Shown piece by piece: positions 1 through 7,465 of a stretch of DNA of 18,573 nucleotides. Location: positions 1 through 18,573 of the forward strand of contig JAKSKW010000025.1 in the NCBI GenBank assembly GCA_024401495.1, in the 5' to 3' direction. Within the stretch, counting starts at the first letter, position 1; every line of letters begins with the position of its first letter. The notes below the pieces were generated by a model, which worked only from the letters and a program-made list of their open reading frames with translations, was not told the origin of the DNA and searched no databases. The stretch comes from Paludibacteraceae bacterium. GTDB taxonomy: Bacteria; Bacteroidota; Bacteroidia; Bacteroidales; Paludibacteraceae. The position numbers and the translations under genes were made by a program.

Positions 1-1454
1 TTTTTCACTGTCTCCGTCTGCTTCATTGCAAGACGTGTGAAGATGCTGCCGATGCCATCGTTGACAAGCAGGACTCGCAGATTGGTGTTGCCAGCGCTCC
101 AAAGACTGCTGACGTCGTAGAAGAAACTCAAATCCCCTATCACCAGGTAGACGAGGGCATTCCCCACTCCACTCGCATATCCTATGGCTGCCGACATGCT
201 TCCCTCGATTCCGTTCACTCCACGGTTGCAGAAGAATCGTGGGCGTTTGGCTTGAGCGTCGGGCATACACCAGTAGGCATAATCGATGGCTCGCACAGTT
301 GTGGAGTTGGCAAGAAAGATATGTGACGACGGTGCTATATTTTTTAGGAATTCGCTGTATGCCGACGGATATTTGGTTGCATCATTCTCACATACTTCTT
401 TGAAGACGCGGCACGCCACGTCTCTACGTTCTTTCCAACCATTATCTAAGACGGGGCATGCCACGTCTCTACGCATATCCACCAACAGATGCGTCATACA
501 CTTGAATGTGTCGGCAAACTCCATTGCTTTCGACACACGAACCACCGTCGTCGGCTTGATCTTTGTGATAGCCGCTTTGGCAATTTTGCTGACAATATGT
601 CCGCCGATATAGATCACTAAATCAGGATTATAAGCCTCAATCTTGTCATCAGAAATTCGTTTATATCCACCAACATTTTCGTCTTCGTTTTCGTCTTCGT
701 CTTCGTTTTCGTTTTCGTCTTCGTCAACGTTAGACAATACCTCCGTATATAATGGAGCACCTAAGCGGATAAAAGCATCAATATATGCTCGATTGATTCC
801 GTCGTTCTGGCCAACCATCACCAATGGACGCTGAGACTGATTCCACAACTGCTTCATCGAGTCGCCGAAAAGAGCACCGTCTTCAATAAGGGAGATTTTT
901 CTGAATTCAGGAAGGGTATCGACGGTGCAGTCGAAAAACGGCTCTTTAATCTGCATGTTGATCTGCACCGGACCATTCTGCCCTGAGTAGGCAATATTCA
1001 AGGCGGCATTGATCTCACGGTTGGCATACCACATTCCGTCGGCGCTCTCGTCGTCCTCCACATCGACACTATACTTCACAGACGAGGCCAACGCAGGCAC
1101 CTGCCACATCGTCTGGCCCATAAGCTGGCCTATCATCTCCTTTGGGCGGTCGGCAGTGATCACAGCCATTCCAATACCTTGATACTGAGCCTCAACCAAC
1201 GCCGGAAGAAGGTTTGCCACCGCACTTCCACTTGTGACACAAACAGCAACTCGTTTGCCGGTCTGCACAAGACCTAAAGCCATGAAGCCCGCGCTACGTT
1301 CATCAAGAGCTCTGTGAACTTTGAAATCCCCACAACACATCGACTCCACAATAGGCATATTGCGACTGCCAGGACAAACCACCACGTCGGAAAACGAATG
1401 AATTTTAAGCAAATAGATAAGCTGCTGAATATGTTTCTTTAACGAGTATGCCAT
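1..1454 (-). CDS. menD: MenD, 2-succinyl-5-enolpyruvyl-6-hydroxy-3-cyclohexene-1-carboxylate synthase (3' end outside window)
   Basis: This thiamine-diphosphate enzyme joins isochorismate and 2-oxoglutarate in menaquinone synthesis, in the cytosol. I translated the minus strand from the ATG at 1452-1454. It stays open to the window edge for about 484 codons, whereas the family usually has about 555 residues, so the C-terminus is missing. MenD hallmarks are readable: VVCPGSRNMPI near residue 25, the ThDP-enzyme glutamate context ALDERSAGF near 50, TSGSAVANLLPALVEAQ, ITADRP, and the late ThDP-binding region NRGVNGIEGSMSAAIGYA followed by GDLSFFYD and NDGIGSIF. Two stretches look foreign to the family. 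One is an acidic (Asp/Asn-Glu)n run at about residues 244-260, encoded by a hexamer microsatellite. The other is a duplicated RRDVAC segment at about residues 328-348, encoded by palindromic repeat copies. The reading frame survives both. A promoter -7 match lies upstream at 1490-1497. The family call is firm; whether the enzyme tolerates the inserts is inferred. Confidence 0.93.
   Translation of the reverse strand, partial: MAYSLKKHIQQLIYLLKIHSFSDVVVCPGSRNMPIVESMCCGDFKVHRALDERSAGFMALGLVQTGKRVAVCVTSGSAVANLLPALVEAQYQGIGMAVITADRPKEMIGQLMGQTMWQVPALASSVKYSVDVEDDESADGMWYANREINAALNIAYSGQNGPVQINMQIKEPFFDCTVDTLPEFRKISLIEDGALFGDSMKQLWNQSQRPLVMVGQNDGINRAYIDAFIRLGAPLYTEVLSNVDEDENENEDEDENEDENVGGYKRISDDKIEAYNPDLVIYIGGHIVSKIAKAAITKIKPTTVVRVSKAMEFADTFKCMTHLLVDMRRDVACPVLDNGWKERRDVACRVFKEVCENDATKYPSAYSEFLKNIAPSSHIFLANSTTVRAIDYAYWCMPDAQAKRPRFFCNRGVNGIEGSMSAAIGYASGVGNALVYLVIGDLSFFYDVSSLWSAGNTNLRVLLVNDGIGSIFTRLAMKQTETVK
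399..428 (-). repeat. Decayed copy B of the GTAGAGACGTGGC palindrome, inside menD
   Basis: This second copy begins 45 bp (15 codons) downstream of copy A in the gene. The minus strand reads CGTAGAGACGTGGC, GT, GCCGCGTCTTC. The left arm is intact and the right arm is partly decayed. It is in frame and again encodes RRDVAC. The short spacing suggests either two insertions or one duplication. Confidence 0.75.
447..473 (-). repeat. Decayed copy A of the GTAGAGACGTGGC palindrome, inside menD
   Basis: The minus strand reads CGTAGAGACGTGGC, then AT, then GCCCCGTCTTA. The left arm is identical to the arm of the intergenic palindrome at 5675-5702; the right arm has diverged. It is in frame and encodes RRDVAC followed by PVL. 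Confidence 0.75.
676..725 (-). repeat. Hexanucleotide microsatellite inside menD
   Basis: An array of about eight hexamers of the form (GACGAA/AACGAA) on the minus strand encodes alternating Asp/Asn and Glu. The unit is a multiple of three, so gain or loss of units keeps menD in frame. The same hexamer family recurs in the HEAT-like gene at 6613-6675, read there in another frame. Confidence 0.85.
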
Positions 1455-1489
1455 TTCTTTACTGCCATTTCTTATTGATTACGAGAATG

Positions 1490-1497
1490 CAAAATTA
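1490..1497 (-). promoter_or_regulatory. Predicted -7 element for menD
   Basis: The minus strand reads TAATTTTG, an exact match to the Bacteroidota -7 consensus TAnnTTTG. It lies 36 bp before the menD ATG. The expected -33 TTTG is only approximated (TTTA at 1517-1520, spacing 19). Transcription would start near 1483. Confidence 0.6.
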
Positions 1498-1569
1498 GCA
1501 CAAATCATAAAAAAATTAAAATTTCACCAAACATCAAAAAAAGAGAATTATAATAAGAAGAAAAATGCC

Positions 1570-1577
1570 TACTTTTG
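1570..1577 (+). promoter_or_regulatory. Predicted -7 element for the DUF975-like gene and its cluster
   Basis: TACTTTTG matches TAnnTTTG exactly and lies 19 bp before the ATG at 1597, giving a leader of roughly 12 nt. No TTTG is present at the expected -33 position. It is divergent from the menD promoter; the two share an AT-rich stretch of about 70 bp. Confidence 0.55.
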
Positions 1578-1596
1578 ATAAAAATTTGACGACGAT

Positions 1597-2706
1597 ATGA
1601 CAAAATCAAGTTCAATCTATATGGTAGAGGGTAAAATGGCTCTTTCCGGGAAATGGGGAAAAGCTTTACTCGCATGCTTTATCACAAACGGTATTACTTT
1701 TTTACCCACATTCATATATATTTTTTTAACTCTTAACAGCACGTTAGAGTTGCCCGACTCATACGAGGCAAACCTCATCGATAGACTTATCAACTTGGCA
1801 TGGTCTATCTTTGTGACTCTTCCATTGACATATTCGTGTATTATTGGATTGAGACAGATGCATGTGGCCAATGAACAACCCAAGAATGTAATGTTTGATA
1901 AATTCAAACAAAACTGGATAAGATACATAAAATTAGGAGCCAAAGTGGCATTAAAGATACTTGCTATAATTGCAATTCCATTTGTTATTTACATGATTTC
2001 CATCTTTTCTGCTGGTATTAATTCCTCCATTATAGGTTTGTCTTTTTTATTCATACTTGCTTGTCTTGTAATTTACTATTACAAATTCTTTGAGTATATC
2101 TTTGTTCCGGTTGTGGCCAACGACAACCCAGAAATGACCGATAAGGAAATTCTGAACAAAAGTTCTGAACTTACAAACGGATACAAAGGGACAATATTCA
2201 AGATCTATTTGCAAGGAATAATACCAGCATTGCTAATATACATGCTTGTGGGCTTCGTTGCCATAATTGCTCTTATTATTGTGATTGGCGAAATTGCAGT
2301 GACTGGGGAATGGAACAACTTTGACTCATTCCAACCATACATTAATGATACTCTCACGGTTTTTATTTTCGCATATTTAATCACTACTATTCTACTGTTT
2401 TCATATGTATTTGTGAGAATTAGTCTTCCTTTGTCGGTTTTGTATTCTGAATTGACGGGATTCAACGATAAGAAAAACGAAGGACCTATAACTCCTGTCC
2501 TTCTTCCTGGAAACGGTTCTAATTCAACTACAGAAGAGTCTGCAAAAGAGGAGGAAAAGAAGGTTGAGCCGGAAATTCCTTATGAGCAGAGATACATGCC
2601 CAAAGGTATGATCCCTACTGAATCCAAAGAGACTCCGAAGAACGAAAACGTGGAGAAGAAGGATGACGACGATATCCCTTATGAGCAGAGATATATGCCA
2701 AGATAA
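1597..2706 (+). CDS. DUF975-like multi-pass membrane protein with duplicated cytosolic tail motif
   Basis: This is a 369-residue integral membrane protein. Hydrophobic segments lie near residues 22-45, 65-85, 115-135, 142-162, 208-235 and 252-280, so about six TM helices. The stretch FVPVVANDNPEMTDKEILNKSSELTNGYKG resembles the conserved loop of DUF975 membrane proteins, where a Pro-Asp helix precedes a KxS...GxK segment; this match is from memory and moderate. Residues after about 300 form a charged, low-complexity tail carrying two copies of IPYEQRYMP(K/R), the second at the very C-terminus. The molecular role is unknown. It is the first gene of a same-strand cluster, 32 bp before the glycosyltransferase gene. 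The start is the ATG at 1597, just downstream of a -7 match; another methionine at codon 9 is possible. Confidence 0.8.
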   Translation: MTKSSSIYMVEGKMALSGKWGKALLACFITNGITFLPTFIYIFLTLNSTLELPDSYEANLIDRLINLAWSIFVTLPLTYSCIIGLRQMHVANEQPKNVMFDKFKQNWIRYIKLGAKVALKILAIIAIPFVIYMISIFSAGINSSIIGLSFLFILACLVIYYYKFFEYIFVPVVANDNPEMTDKEILNKSSELTNGYKGTIFKIYLQGIIPALLIYMLVGFVAIIALIIVIGEIAVTGEWNNFDSFQPYINDTLTVFIFAYLITTILLFSYVFVRISLPLSVLYSELTGFNDKKNEGPITPVLLPGNGSNSTTEESAKEEEKKVEPEIPYEQRYMPKGMIPTESKETPKNENVEKKDDDDIPYEQRYMPR

Positions 2707-2738
2707 AATTGAAAGGTCAATAATTAAAATTAACCATT

Positions 2739-3581
2739 ATGATGACTCCAAAAAGAATGCTTTTTCGTGCCATAGTAAGAACCTTGGAAGCCTTTACTAT
2801 GTGTTGTCCTCCCAAGAAAACTCTTAATTTGAAGGCAGGTATGGACAAGCCTAACAGAGTGGACGTCATCACTATCGCTTTCAACAACAGCGAACTTATC
2901 CAGATCCAGTATAAGTTTCTACAGAAGAATCTGAAGGACAACTACCATCAGATCATCATAGACAACTCCACCAACACGACCGTGCGCGACGAGATCTATG
3001 AGTTTTGCAAGGAAAAAGGTCTTACTTACGTCGGTCTGCCAAAGAATCAGCTCAACCGTATAGGAGGATCATACTCACACGCCATGGCTCTCAACTACAC
3101 TTACCGCCGAGTCATACGTGAGAGACAGCCATACGCGTTTGGCCAGATCGACCATGATCTCTTCCCTATCGTACCGGTCTCAATAGTTGAGAAACTGAGC
3201 AACCAGCCCATCTACGGACCGTTGAGACACCGTGAGAAATGGTGGTACCTGTCAGCCATCATGTCGTTCTTCAAATACGACCACGTTAAAGACAAGAAGG
3301 TGGATTTCATGCCCGTCACGCCTGATAAAATCTATCTCGATTCCGGTGGCGGCAACTGGTATGATATCTACTCACACCTGGATATGAATCAGATCAAGTT
3401 CCCTACCGAATGCATCGAGCCACTACGTATGGGAGGCGACCGACACGGAGATTCATTGGAGTATTTCGATGATAAACAATGGCTTCACACCATCAATGGA
3501 AGCTGTTGGAAGAAGATTGATAAGGAAAACGAAAAAAACCAGCTTGTCAGAGAATATCTTGACTCTCTGTTGCAGGCATAA
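2739..3581 (+). CDS. Probable GT-A-fold glycosyltransferase
   Basis: The 280-residue protein shows a family-2-like GT-A pattern. A beta-strand VDVITIAFNN begins at about residue 41, followed by an amphipathic helix, and then QIIIDNSTNT where nucleotide-sugar contacts are expected. GGSYSHAMALNYTYR at about 109-123 and FGQIDHD at 134-140 follow. The Asp-His-Asp at 138-140 sits where the metal-binding DxD is expected. No TM segment is seen, so it is probably cytosolic or peripheral. Donor and acceptor cannot be told from sequence. The ATG at 2739 is chosen because its leader (TTAACCATTATG) resembles other starts here; an ATG at 2841 would give a shorter protein that still holds the catalytic domain. 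It is co-directional with the flanking membrane and helical proteins. A fold-only relative with another activity is possible. Confidence 0.6.
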   Translation: MMTPKRMLFRAIVRTLEAFTMCCPPKKTLNLKAGMDKPNRVDVITIAFNNSELIQIQYKFLQKNLKDNYHQIIIDNSTNTTVRDEIYEFCKEKGLTYVGLPKNQLNRIGGSYSHAMALNYTYRRVIRERQPYAFGQIDHDLFPIVPVSIVEKLSNQPIYGPLRHREKWWYLSAIMSFFKYDHVKDKKVDFMPVTPDKIYLDSGGGNWYDIYSHLDMNQIKFPTECIEPLRMGGDRHGDSLEYFDDKQWLHTINGSCWKKIDKENEKNQLVREYLDSLLQA

Positions 3582-3606
3582 ACATAACACCTAAATAAAT
3601 TGGATT

Positions 3607-5667
3607 ATGAGCGAGACAATTTACAAACAGATCAAGGAGATTGCAGAAGAGGCTAAAGGTGCAAAAATCATACGCGCAGACCTTGCTGCCGACCTGAAAA
3701 AAACAGATTCTATAGATGTCAGCCGTCTTGCATGGGAGGCTTACAACCATTATGGCAAGGACCAACAGATCAAGTCGACTTTCGTCAACAACGACAGCCA
3801 GACCTCCATCGTGGACGATTACGAATTGCGTCAGCTTATTGCAGCCGACAACAAAGATGGCTATTTCAACGCGGTATCCACTGATCTCAAGAACGGAGAG
3901 AATGCGTTGACTGTGCTCGACAATATGCTGAAGACGAAGGTGTCTGAAGCTGTGGCTTCAGAGATGAGCAGTCTGTTGAACGTCATTATGGGCACAAAAG
4001 GTATCGAGAGTGTCAAGAAAGAGGCAACTCAGGCAGTGGAGCTGTATGGCAAACTTATCAACGTCTACGATGAGGCTAAGGACGGAGTGAAAGAGGTGGC
4101 CCACGATTTCGTCGACCTCCGCACTGAAATCCTCCGCGTCTACGAGAAGTATGCCCAGATGCTTGTGGATTTCTACGGCGACTCCATCAAACGCGTCGCT
4201 CCATCTCTTTTCGATTTTGATGCAATCGAATATCTCGACACAGCAAAGATGTTTGAGAAGGTTCAGCTGCAATACGATATGCTTTCAGAGAACTGCACAG
4301 TGATGATGTCGGAGATCAGCGACGGATTCTCCAAATCAGTGCAGATAGCCTCACAAAGCAGCCAGGCTTTAGGCAAGAACGGAGCGATAGCTGTGGCGGC
4401 TGTTGAGGCTGTGAAACATTATCTCGACGCTTCAGAAAAAACCGTCAGAATGAAATCCGATCTTGAGGCTTTCAAGATGAATATCAAGAAAGACGTTACG
4501 AATATCAAGTCGGATTACACCCGTTTGGCGACGGTGTACAAGACCATCAACGACCTTTATATCCCTAAGGCAAACGCATATTTCAAGTTTAGCGGCAAAC
4601 TTCTCGACGCTGAGTTCAATCAGATGGTAGCATCACTTTACAGCAAGGCTGGAGTGGCTGAACTTGTGAAGGAGCGCGACAAGGTGATGGATGAGATACG
4701 TGAGCTTTCCGACCAGATCAACGACCACAACAACAATATCATCTTCTGGAATGAAGATTTGGAGCGTTGTCAAGGTATCTTGACTAACAAGAAAAACGAT
4801 TACGAGAATGCGAAAAGCCTACGCCCAGAAAAACCAAATGTGGTGGTCAACGCATTGACTTTCGGTTCGGCTGACAAGAAGTATAGCCAGAAGATGTTCA
4901 AGTGGAAAGGCGTCTATGGCAACTTGGTAAAGGAGTATGAGGATGCCATCGTCGACGAGGCAGTGGCAGAACAAGAGGCTAATTATCAAGAAGAAGCCAA
5001 GCGTAATGCAGAAAACAGACTTGCTCAGCTAAAGGCAAAGCAGAAAGAGCTTACAGACAAAATCTTAAAAAACATTTCCGTCGACGCGGAGATGAAGAAA
5101 ACTCTTGCCACTCATCTTGAGGACATCATCAGAATGCTCCACGTCGGCAAGGATATTCTTGAGAGCGGACTCGACCAGAAGAGTATCAAGGCAATCAACC
5201 TCGACACCTATCACTCCAATGAACTTCCTGACGATCTCAAGAATGCCGTAGCAAAATTCAAGGATCTTGTGAAGGATGTGGCTCCGAACTTGAAAGAGGA
5301 GATTAAGAAAGATCTGGCTAAGGACTTCAATGAGGAAGAGCTTGCCGAGATGAAAAGAGTATATAACGAAAGCGTCAAGCTTACTGACGCACTTGTGTCG
5401 CTTGAAATGTTGAAAGAGCAGAACCAAGTGTCGGCAGAGATCTACGATCAGGAGTTGGAGAAGATCCAGACACAGTTCAACTCCCAGATGGCAGATATCG
5501 ACGCCAAGGCAGACGTGCTTGGCAACGTGTTGAAGGATCTCAACACTGCTCCAGATGCAGAGACAAGAAAGAAAGCACTACTCAAACTTACAGAAAGAGG
5601 CAAGTTCTTCAACAATGAGGAAGACTTCAACAGATTCATCAACGGAGAATTCAGAATAAAGATTTGA
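3607..5667 (+). CDS. Large all-helical, coiled-coil-rich protein of unknown function
   Basis: This is a 686-residue protein that I do not recognise. There is no signal peptide and no clear TM segment. The composition is Lys/Glu/Asp/Ala-rich and strongly helical. The N-terminal ~80 residues look like a small domain (SETIYKQIKEIAEEAKG...). A long helical region runs to about residue 330 with a moderately hydrophobic Gly/Ala stretch (LGKNGAIAVAAVEAVKHYL, about 257-275). Classic coiled coil is seen at about 350-490, where heptad-like Glu/Lys/Leu patterns are dense, and more helices run to the end. Such architecture fits scaffolds, ClyA/Hbl-like helical toxins or TelA-like stress proteins, but no diagnostic motif supports any of these. 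It starts 25 bp after the glycosyltransferase gene and precedes the DUF4112 gene, so co-transcription is likely. Codon use matches the neighbours. Confidence 0.85.
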   Translation: MSETIYKQIKEIAEEAKGAKIIRADLAADLKKTDSIDVSRLAWEAYNHYGKDQQIKSTFVNNDSQTSIVDDYELRQLIAADNKDGYFNAVSTDLKNGENALTVLDNMLKTKVSEAVASEMSSLLNVIMGTKGIESVKKEATQAVELYGKLINVYDEAKDGVKEVAHDFVDLRTEILRVYEKYAQMLVDFYGDSIKRVAPSLFDFDAIEYLDTAKMFEKVQLQYDMLSENCTVMMSEISDGFSKSVQIASQSSQALGKNGAIAVAAVEAVKHYLDASEKTVRMKSDLEAFKMNIKKDVTNIKSDYTRLATVYKTINDLYIPKANAYFKFSGKLLDAEFNQMVASLYSKAGVAELVKERDKVMDEIRELSDQINDHNNNIIFWNEDLERCQGILTNKKNDYENAKSLRPEKPNVVVNALTFGSADKKYSQKMFKWKGVYGNLVKEYEDAIVDEAVAEQEANYQEEAKRNAENRLAQLKAKQKELTDKILKNISVDAEMKKTLATHLEDIIRMLHVGKDILESGLDQKSIKAINLDTYHSNELPDDLKNAVAKFKDLVKDVAPNLKEEIKKDLAKDFNEEELAEMKRVYNESVKLTDALVSLEMLKEQNQVSAEIYDQELEKIQTQFNSQMADIDAKADVLGNVLKDLNTAPDAETRKKALLKLTERGKFFNNEEDFNRFINGEFRIKI

Positions 5668-5674
5668 TTATAAC

Positions 5675-5702
5675 GTAGAGACGTGGCGCGCCACGTCTCT
5701 AC
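5675..5702. repeat. Perfect 28-bp palindrome (intact copy of the menD-embedded repeat)
   Basis: The left arm GTAGAGACGTGGCG is followed directly by its exact reverse complement CGCCACGTCTCTAC. It begins 7 bp after the stop of the helical-protein gene and reaches to just before the DUF4112 reading frame. The same arm occurs twice inside menD. As RNA it would form a 12-14 bp hairpin without a U tract, so it is less likely to be a terminator than a dispersed palindromic element. Confidence 0.9.
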
Positions 5703-5728
5703 AGATGGATCATATAATTGGATATAAT

Positions 5729-6319
5729 ATGGCAGAATATACAAGCCGACGTCGCCAGCGGATGGGTGCTGACGTGTTTGACAAAGAGATGCAGGAAGCC
5801 GAAAGAGCAGCCGCTAAAGGAGCCGAGATCGAACGCCAAAAGCAAGAGAAACGTGAAAAGCTTGAGCAAGATCCCGTCTACGCCGCATGTGCCAAGATCA
5901 GCAAAGTGATGGACAAATACCACCTGGACCCTATCCTCGGATTCATTGCTCCAGAGGTGGGAGACTTTTTAGGAGGTTTCTTAGCATTACCGTTTGTATA
6001 TGTCTCATTGACCAAAATCAAATCCATTCCGTTGACACTCGCCATAATCTTCAATACACTGATAGATTTGTTGGTGGGTGCTATACCTTTGCTTGGAGAC
6101 GTGTTCGATTTCTTCCACCGAAGTCACAAGAAAAATTACAAATTGTTGACAGGATTTATTGAAGACGACAAAGAGATCAAGAAAGATGTGAATAAGAAAG
6201 CACTCTTTTGTAGTATAGGAATCGTAATGTTGATTGTGCCAATCTATTTTGAACTAAAATTGGCTGGAATGGTGGTCAGCATTATCTTGGAGCAATTCAC
6301 AGCATTATTTTTACAATAA
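5729..6319 (+). CDS. DUF4112 family membrane protein
   Basis: The protein has 196 residues from the ATG at 5729 (MAEYTSRRRQ...); an in-frame ATG at 5705 would add eight residues but begins only 3 bp after the palindrome. A charged helical N-terminus of about 60 residues precedes the DUF4112 signature: LDPILGFIAPEVGDFLGG, a hydrophobic segment, then LIDLLVGAIPLLGDVFDFF and HRSHKKNYKLL. The repeated P..GD elements and the run of Arg/Lys/Asn after the second are typical of this uncharacterised inner-membrane family. A further TM segment lies near the C-terminus (FCSIGIVMLIVPIYF) with a last hydrophobic stretch after it. No function is known for the family. It appears to be the last gene of the cluster that begins at 1597, and it converges with the HEAT-like gene 29 bp downstream. 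Confidence 0.8.
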   Translation: MAEYTSRRRQRMGADVFDKEMQEAERAAAKGAEIERQKQEKREKLEQDPVYAACAKISKVMDKYHLDPILGFIAPEVGDFLGGFLALPFVYVSLTKIKSIPLTLAIIFNTLIDLLVGAIPLLGDVFDFFHRSHKKNYKLLTGFIEDDKEIKKDVNKKALFCSIGIVMLIVPIYFELKLAGMVVSIILEQFTALFLQ

Positions 6320-6348
6320 ATGATACGGGCAGGCACAAGGCACTTCCC

Positions 6349-6900
6349 CTACTTTATCTTCTTCACCACACTCTTAATCGCTGCCTGTTCGTCCTTCAAA
6401 TCCATCATCGACACGACAGCCTGCAACTCTTTCAATAGTTCAGGCTCACGTTTGCAAAGCTGGTAGGCAATCTTGATGCAGACAGCCCTCATTGCCACAG
6501 CCATACGCATATTGCAGATATTCTCAAGGGAAAAGTTGAGAAGGTCGACGTCGATATCCTTCGTCTCAGGAAGAAGCATAAGGGAGATGTTGAGCCATAA
6601 ACGGAGTTCTCCAGTCTCAGTTTTCGTCTCGGTTTTCGTTTTCGTCTTCGTCTTCGTCTTCGTTTTCGTTTTCGTTATAATCTCCACCACCCTACGCTGA
6701 TAAGGCACCAACCGTTTCCTATCCTTCTTGCACAATGCCTCCAGCACCCACACAGCGTGCCAAGCCAAACGTGGATTATCACTGCCGGTGAGCTCCCAAA
6801 GCAGAGCTATATCAGTATTGCCGACGAGAATGTCGTCAACAATCGCGTCGACAGCATTTTTATGCAAACGATTATCTGACAATATAGAAATGATATCCAT
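6349..6900 (-). CDS. HEAT-like helical repeat protein with Lys-Thr hexamer insert
   Basis: The 183-residue protein is read from the ATG at 6898-6900; a longer version would need a TTG at 6939. Paired amphipathic helices (VDAIVDDILVG / IALLWELTGS / PRLAWHAVWVLEALCKK / YQRRVVEII / LLNFSLENIC / MAVAMRAVCIKIAYQL / LLKELQAVVSMM) resemble HEAT or armadillo repeats, a protein-binding scaffold fold. No catalytic motif is seen. Between helices, residues about 76-96 are a pure Thr-Lys/Thr-Glu run encoded by the ACGAAR microsatellite, probably an expansion in a loop. It is convergent with the DUF4112 gene and divergent from the PepSY lipoprotein gene 103 bp away. Small HEAT-like proteins of this kind are usually annotated as hypothetical; the fold call is from helix pattern only. 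Confidence 0.75.
   Translation of the reverse strand: MDIISILSDNRLHKNAVDAIVDDILVGNTDIALLWELTGSDNPRLAWHAVWVLEALCKKDRKRLVPYQRRVVEIITKTKTKTKTKTKTKTETKTETGELRLWLNISLMLLPETKDIDVDLLNFSLENICNMRMAVAMRAVCIKIAYQLCKREPELLKELQAVVSMMDLKDEQAAIKSVVKKIK
6613..6675 (-). repeat. Hexanucleotide microsatellite inside the HEAT-like gene
   Basis: About ten hexamers ACGAAA/ACGAAG (with ACCGAG and ACTGAG variants at the distal end) run on the minus strand and encode Thr-Lys and Thr-Glu pairs. It is the same repeat family as at 676-725 in menD. There the frame is GACGAA (Asp-Glu); here it is ACGAAR (Thr-Lys), so selection acts on the DNA unit rather than one peptide. Confidence 0.85.
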
Positions 6901-6954
6901 TGAAAATGACGTGTCTTGATTTTGAAGTAAATATAGCAAGTATAAAATGATTCA

Positions 6955-6986
6955 TTTGCTTATTTACCATTTTTTTGCTTATTTTG
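6955..6986 (+). promoter_or_regulatory. Weak promoter candidate for the PepSY lipoprotein gene
   Basis: TTTG at 6955-6958 is followed, 21 bp later, by TATTTTG at 6980-6986, one base short of the TAnnTTTG consensus. Transcription would start just before the chosen ATG at 7004. The imperfect match makes this tentative. Confidence 0.3.
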
Positions 6987-7003
6987 AATTCGTTAAACTC
7001 AAA

Positions 7004-7462
7004 ATGAAGAACTTTATGAAGATGAGATATTTCTTTTTCAGCACATTGGTTTGCGCGGCGCTTACAGCCTGTTCAGGAAGCGGAGATGCTAAATCAAATT
7101 TACCAAGCAGCGCAGAAAGTTTTTTGAACAAACATTTCCCTGATTCACAGATGACCAGTGTGGAGACAGATGACGACAACGATGTTGAGGTGACTCTTGA
7201 GAACGGCATCCGTGTCAAATTCGACCGTCGTGGCACATGGGAGGAGATCAACACTAAGAAGAATGGTTTGTCGGAGTCGTTGAAGAAACTTCTTCCTAAC
7301 CAGACACTTAACTATATCGCGAAAAACTATCCTGAACGCAGCATCAGAAAAGTGGAGAGAAAGAAATATGGTTATGAGGTGACACTCAACAAACCTAACG
7401 CTATCTCATTGAAATTCACAAAGGGCGGTGCCTTTATTCCTGAAGACGAAGAAGTCCAGTAA
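7004..7462 (+). CDS. PepSY-like (PF11396-type) putative lipoprotein
   Basis: The protein has 152 residues from the ATG at 7004; the frame is open back to an ATG at 6947, but the extension is not signal-like. The N-terminus MKNFMKMRYFFFSTLVCAAL ends in the lipobox LTAC, with Cys23 as the likely lipidation site, followed by a SGSGD spacer. Two repeats follow with the pattern of the PepSY-like/putative beta-lactamase-inhibitor-like family: PSSAESFLNKHFPDSQMTSV with EVTLENGIRVKFDRRGTWEEI, and LNYIAKNYPERSIRKVERK with YEVTLNKPNAISLKFTKGGAF. These proteins are periplasmic or outer-membrane-attached and of uncertain role. The stop is 3 bp before the GTG of the LRR gene, so the two are probably translated from one message. 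Confidence 0.78.
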   Translation: MKNFMKMRYFFFSTLVCAALTACSGSGDAKSNLPSSAESFLNKHFPDSQMTSVETDDDNDVEVTLENGIRVKFDRRGTWEEINTKKNGLSESLKKLLPNQTLNYIAKNYPERSIRKVERKKYGYEVTLNKPNAISLKFTKGGAFIPEDEEVQ

Positions 7463-7465
7463 AAA

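Noticed and set aside
286..834. Plus-strand reading frames of 108 and 63 codons
   Set aside because: They are antisense shadows of menD, whose minus-strand frame gives a clear MenD protein; the Ser/Phe-rich run in the second is just the microsatellite in reverse.
5675..5702. The palindrome as a terminator between the helical-protein and DUF4112 genes
   Set aside because: There is no U tract on either strand and the same arm occurs in coding DNA; a repeat element explains it better.
6613..6675. Frameshift or assembly error in the HEAT-like gene
   Set aside because: The frame is open on both sides with matching helical pattern; the tract is a multiple of three and simply adds Thr-Lys pairs.
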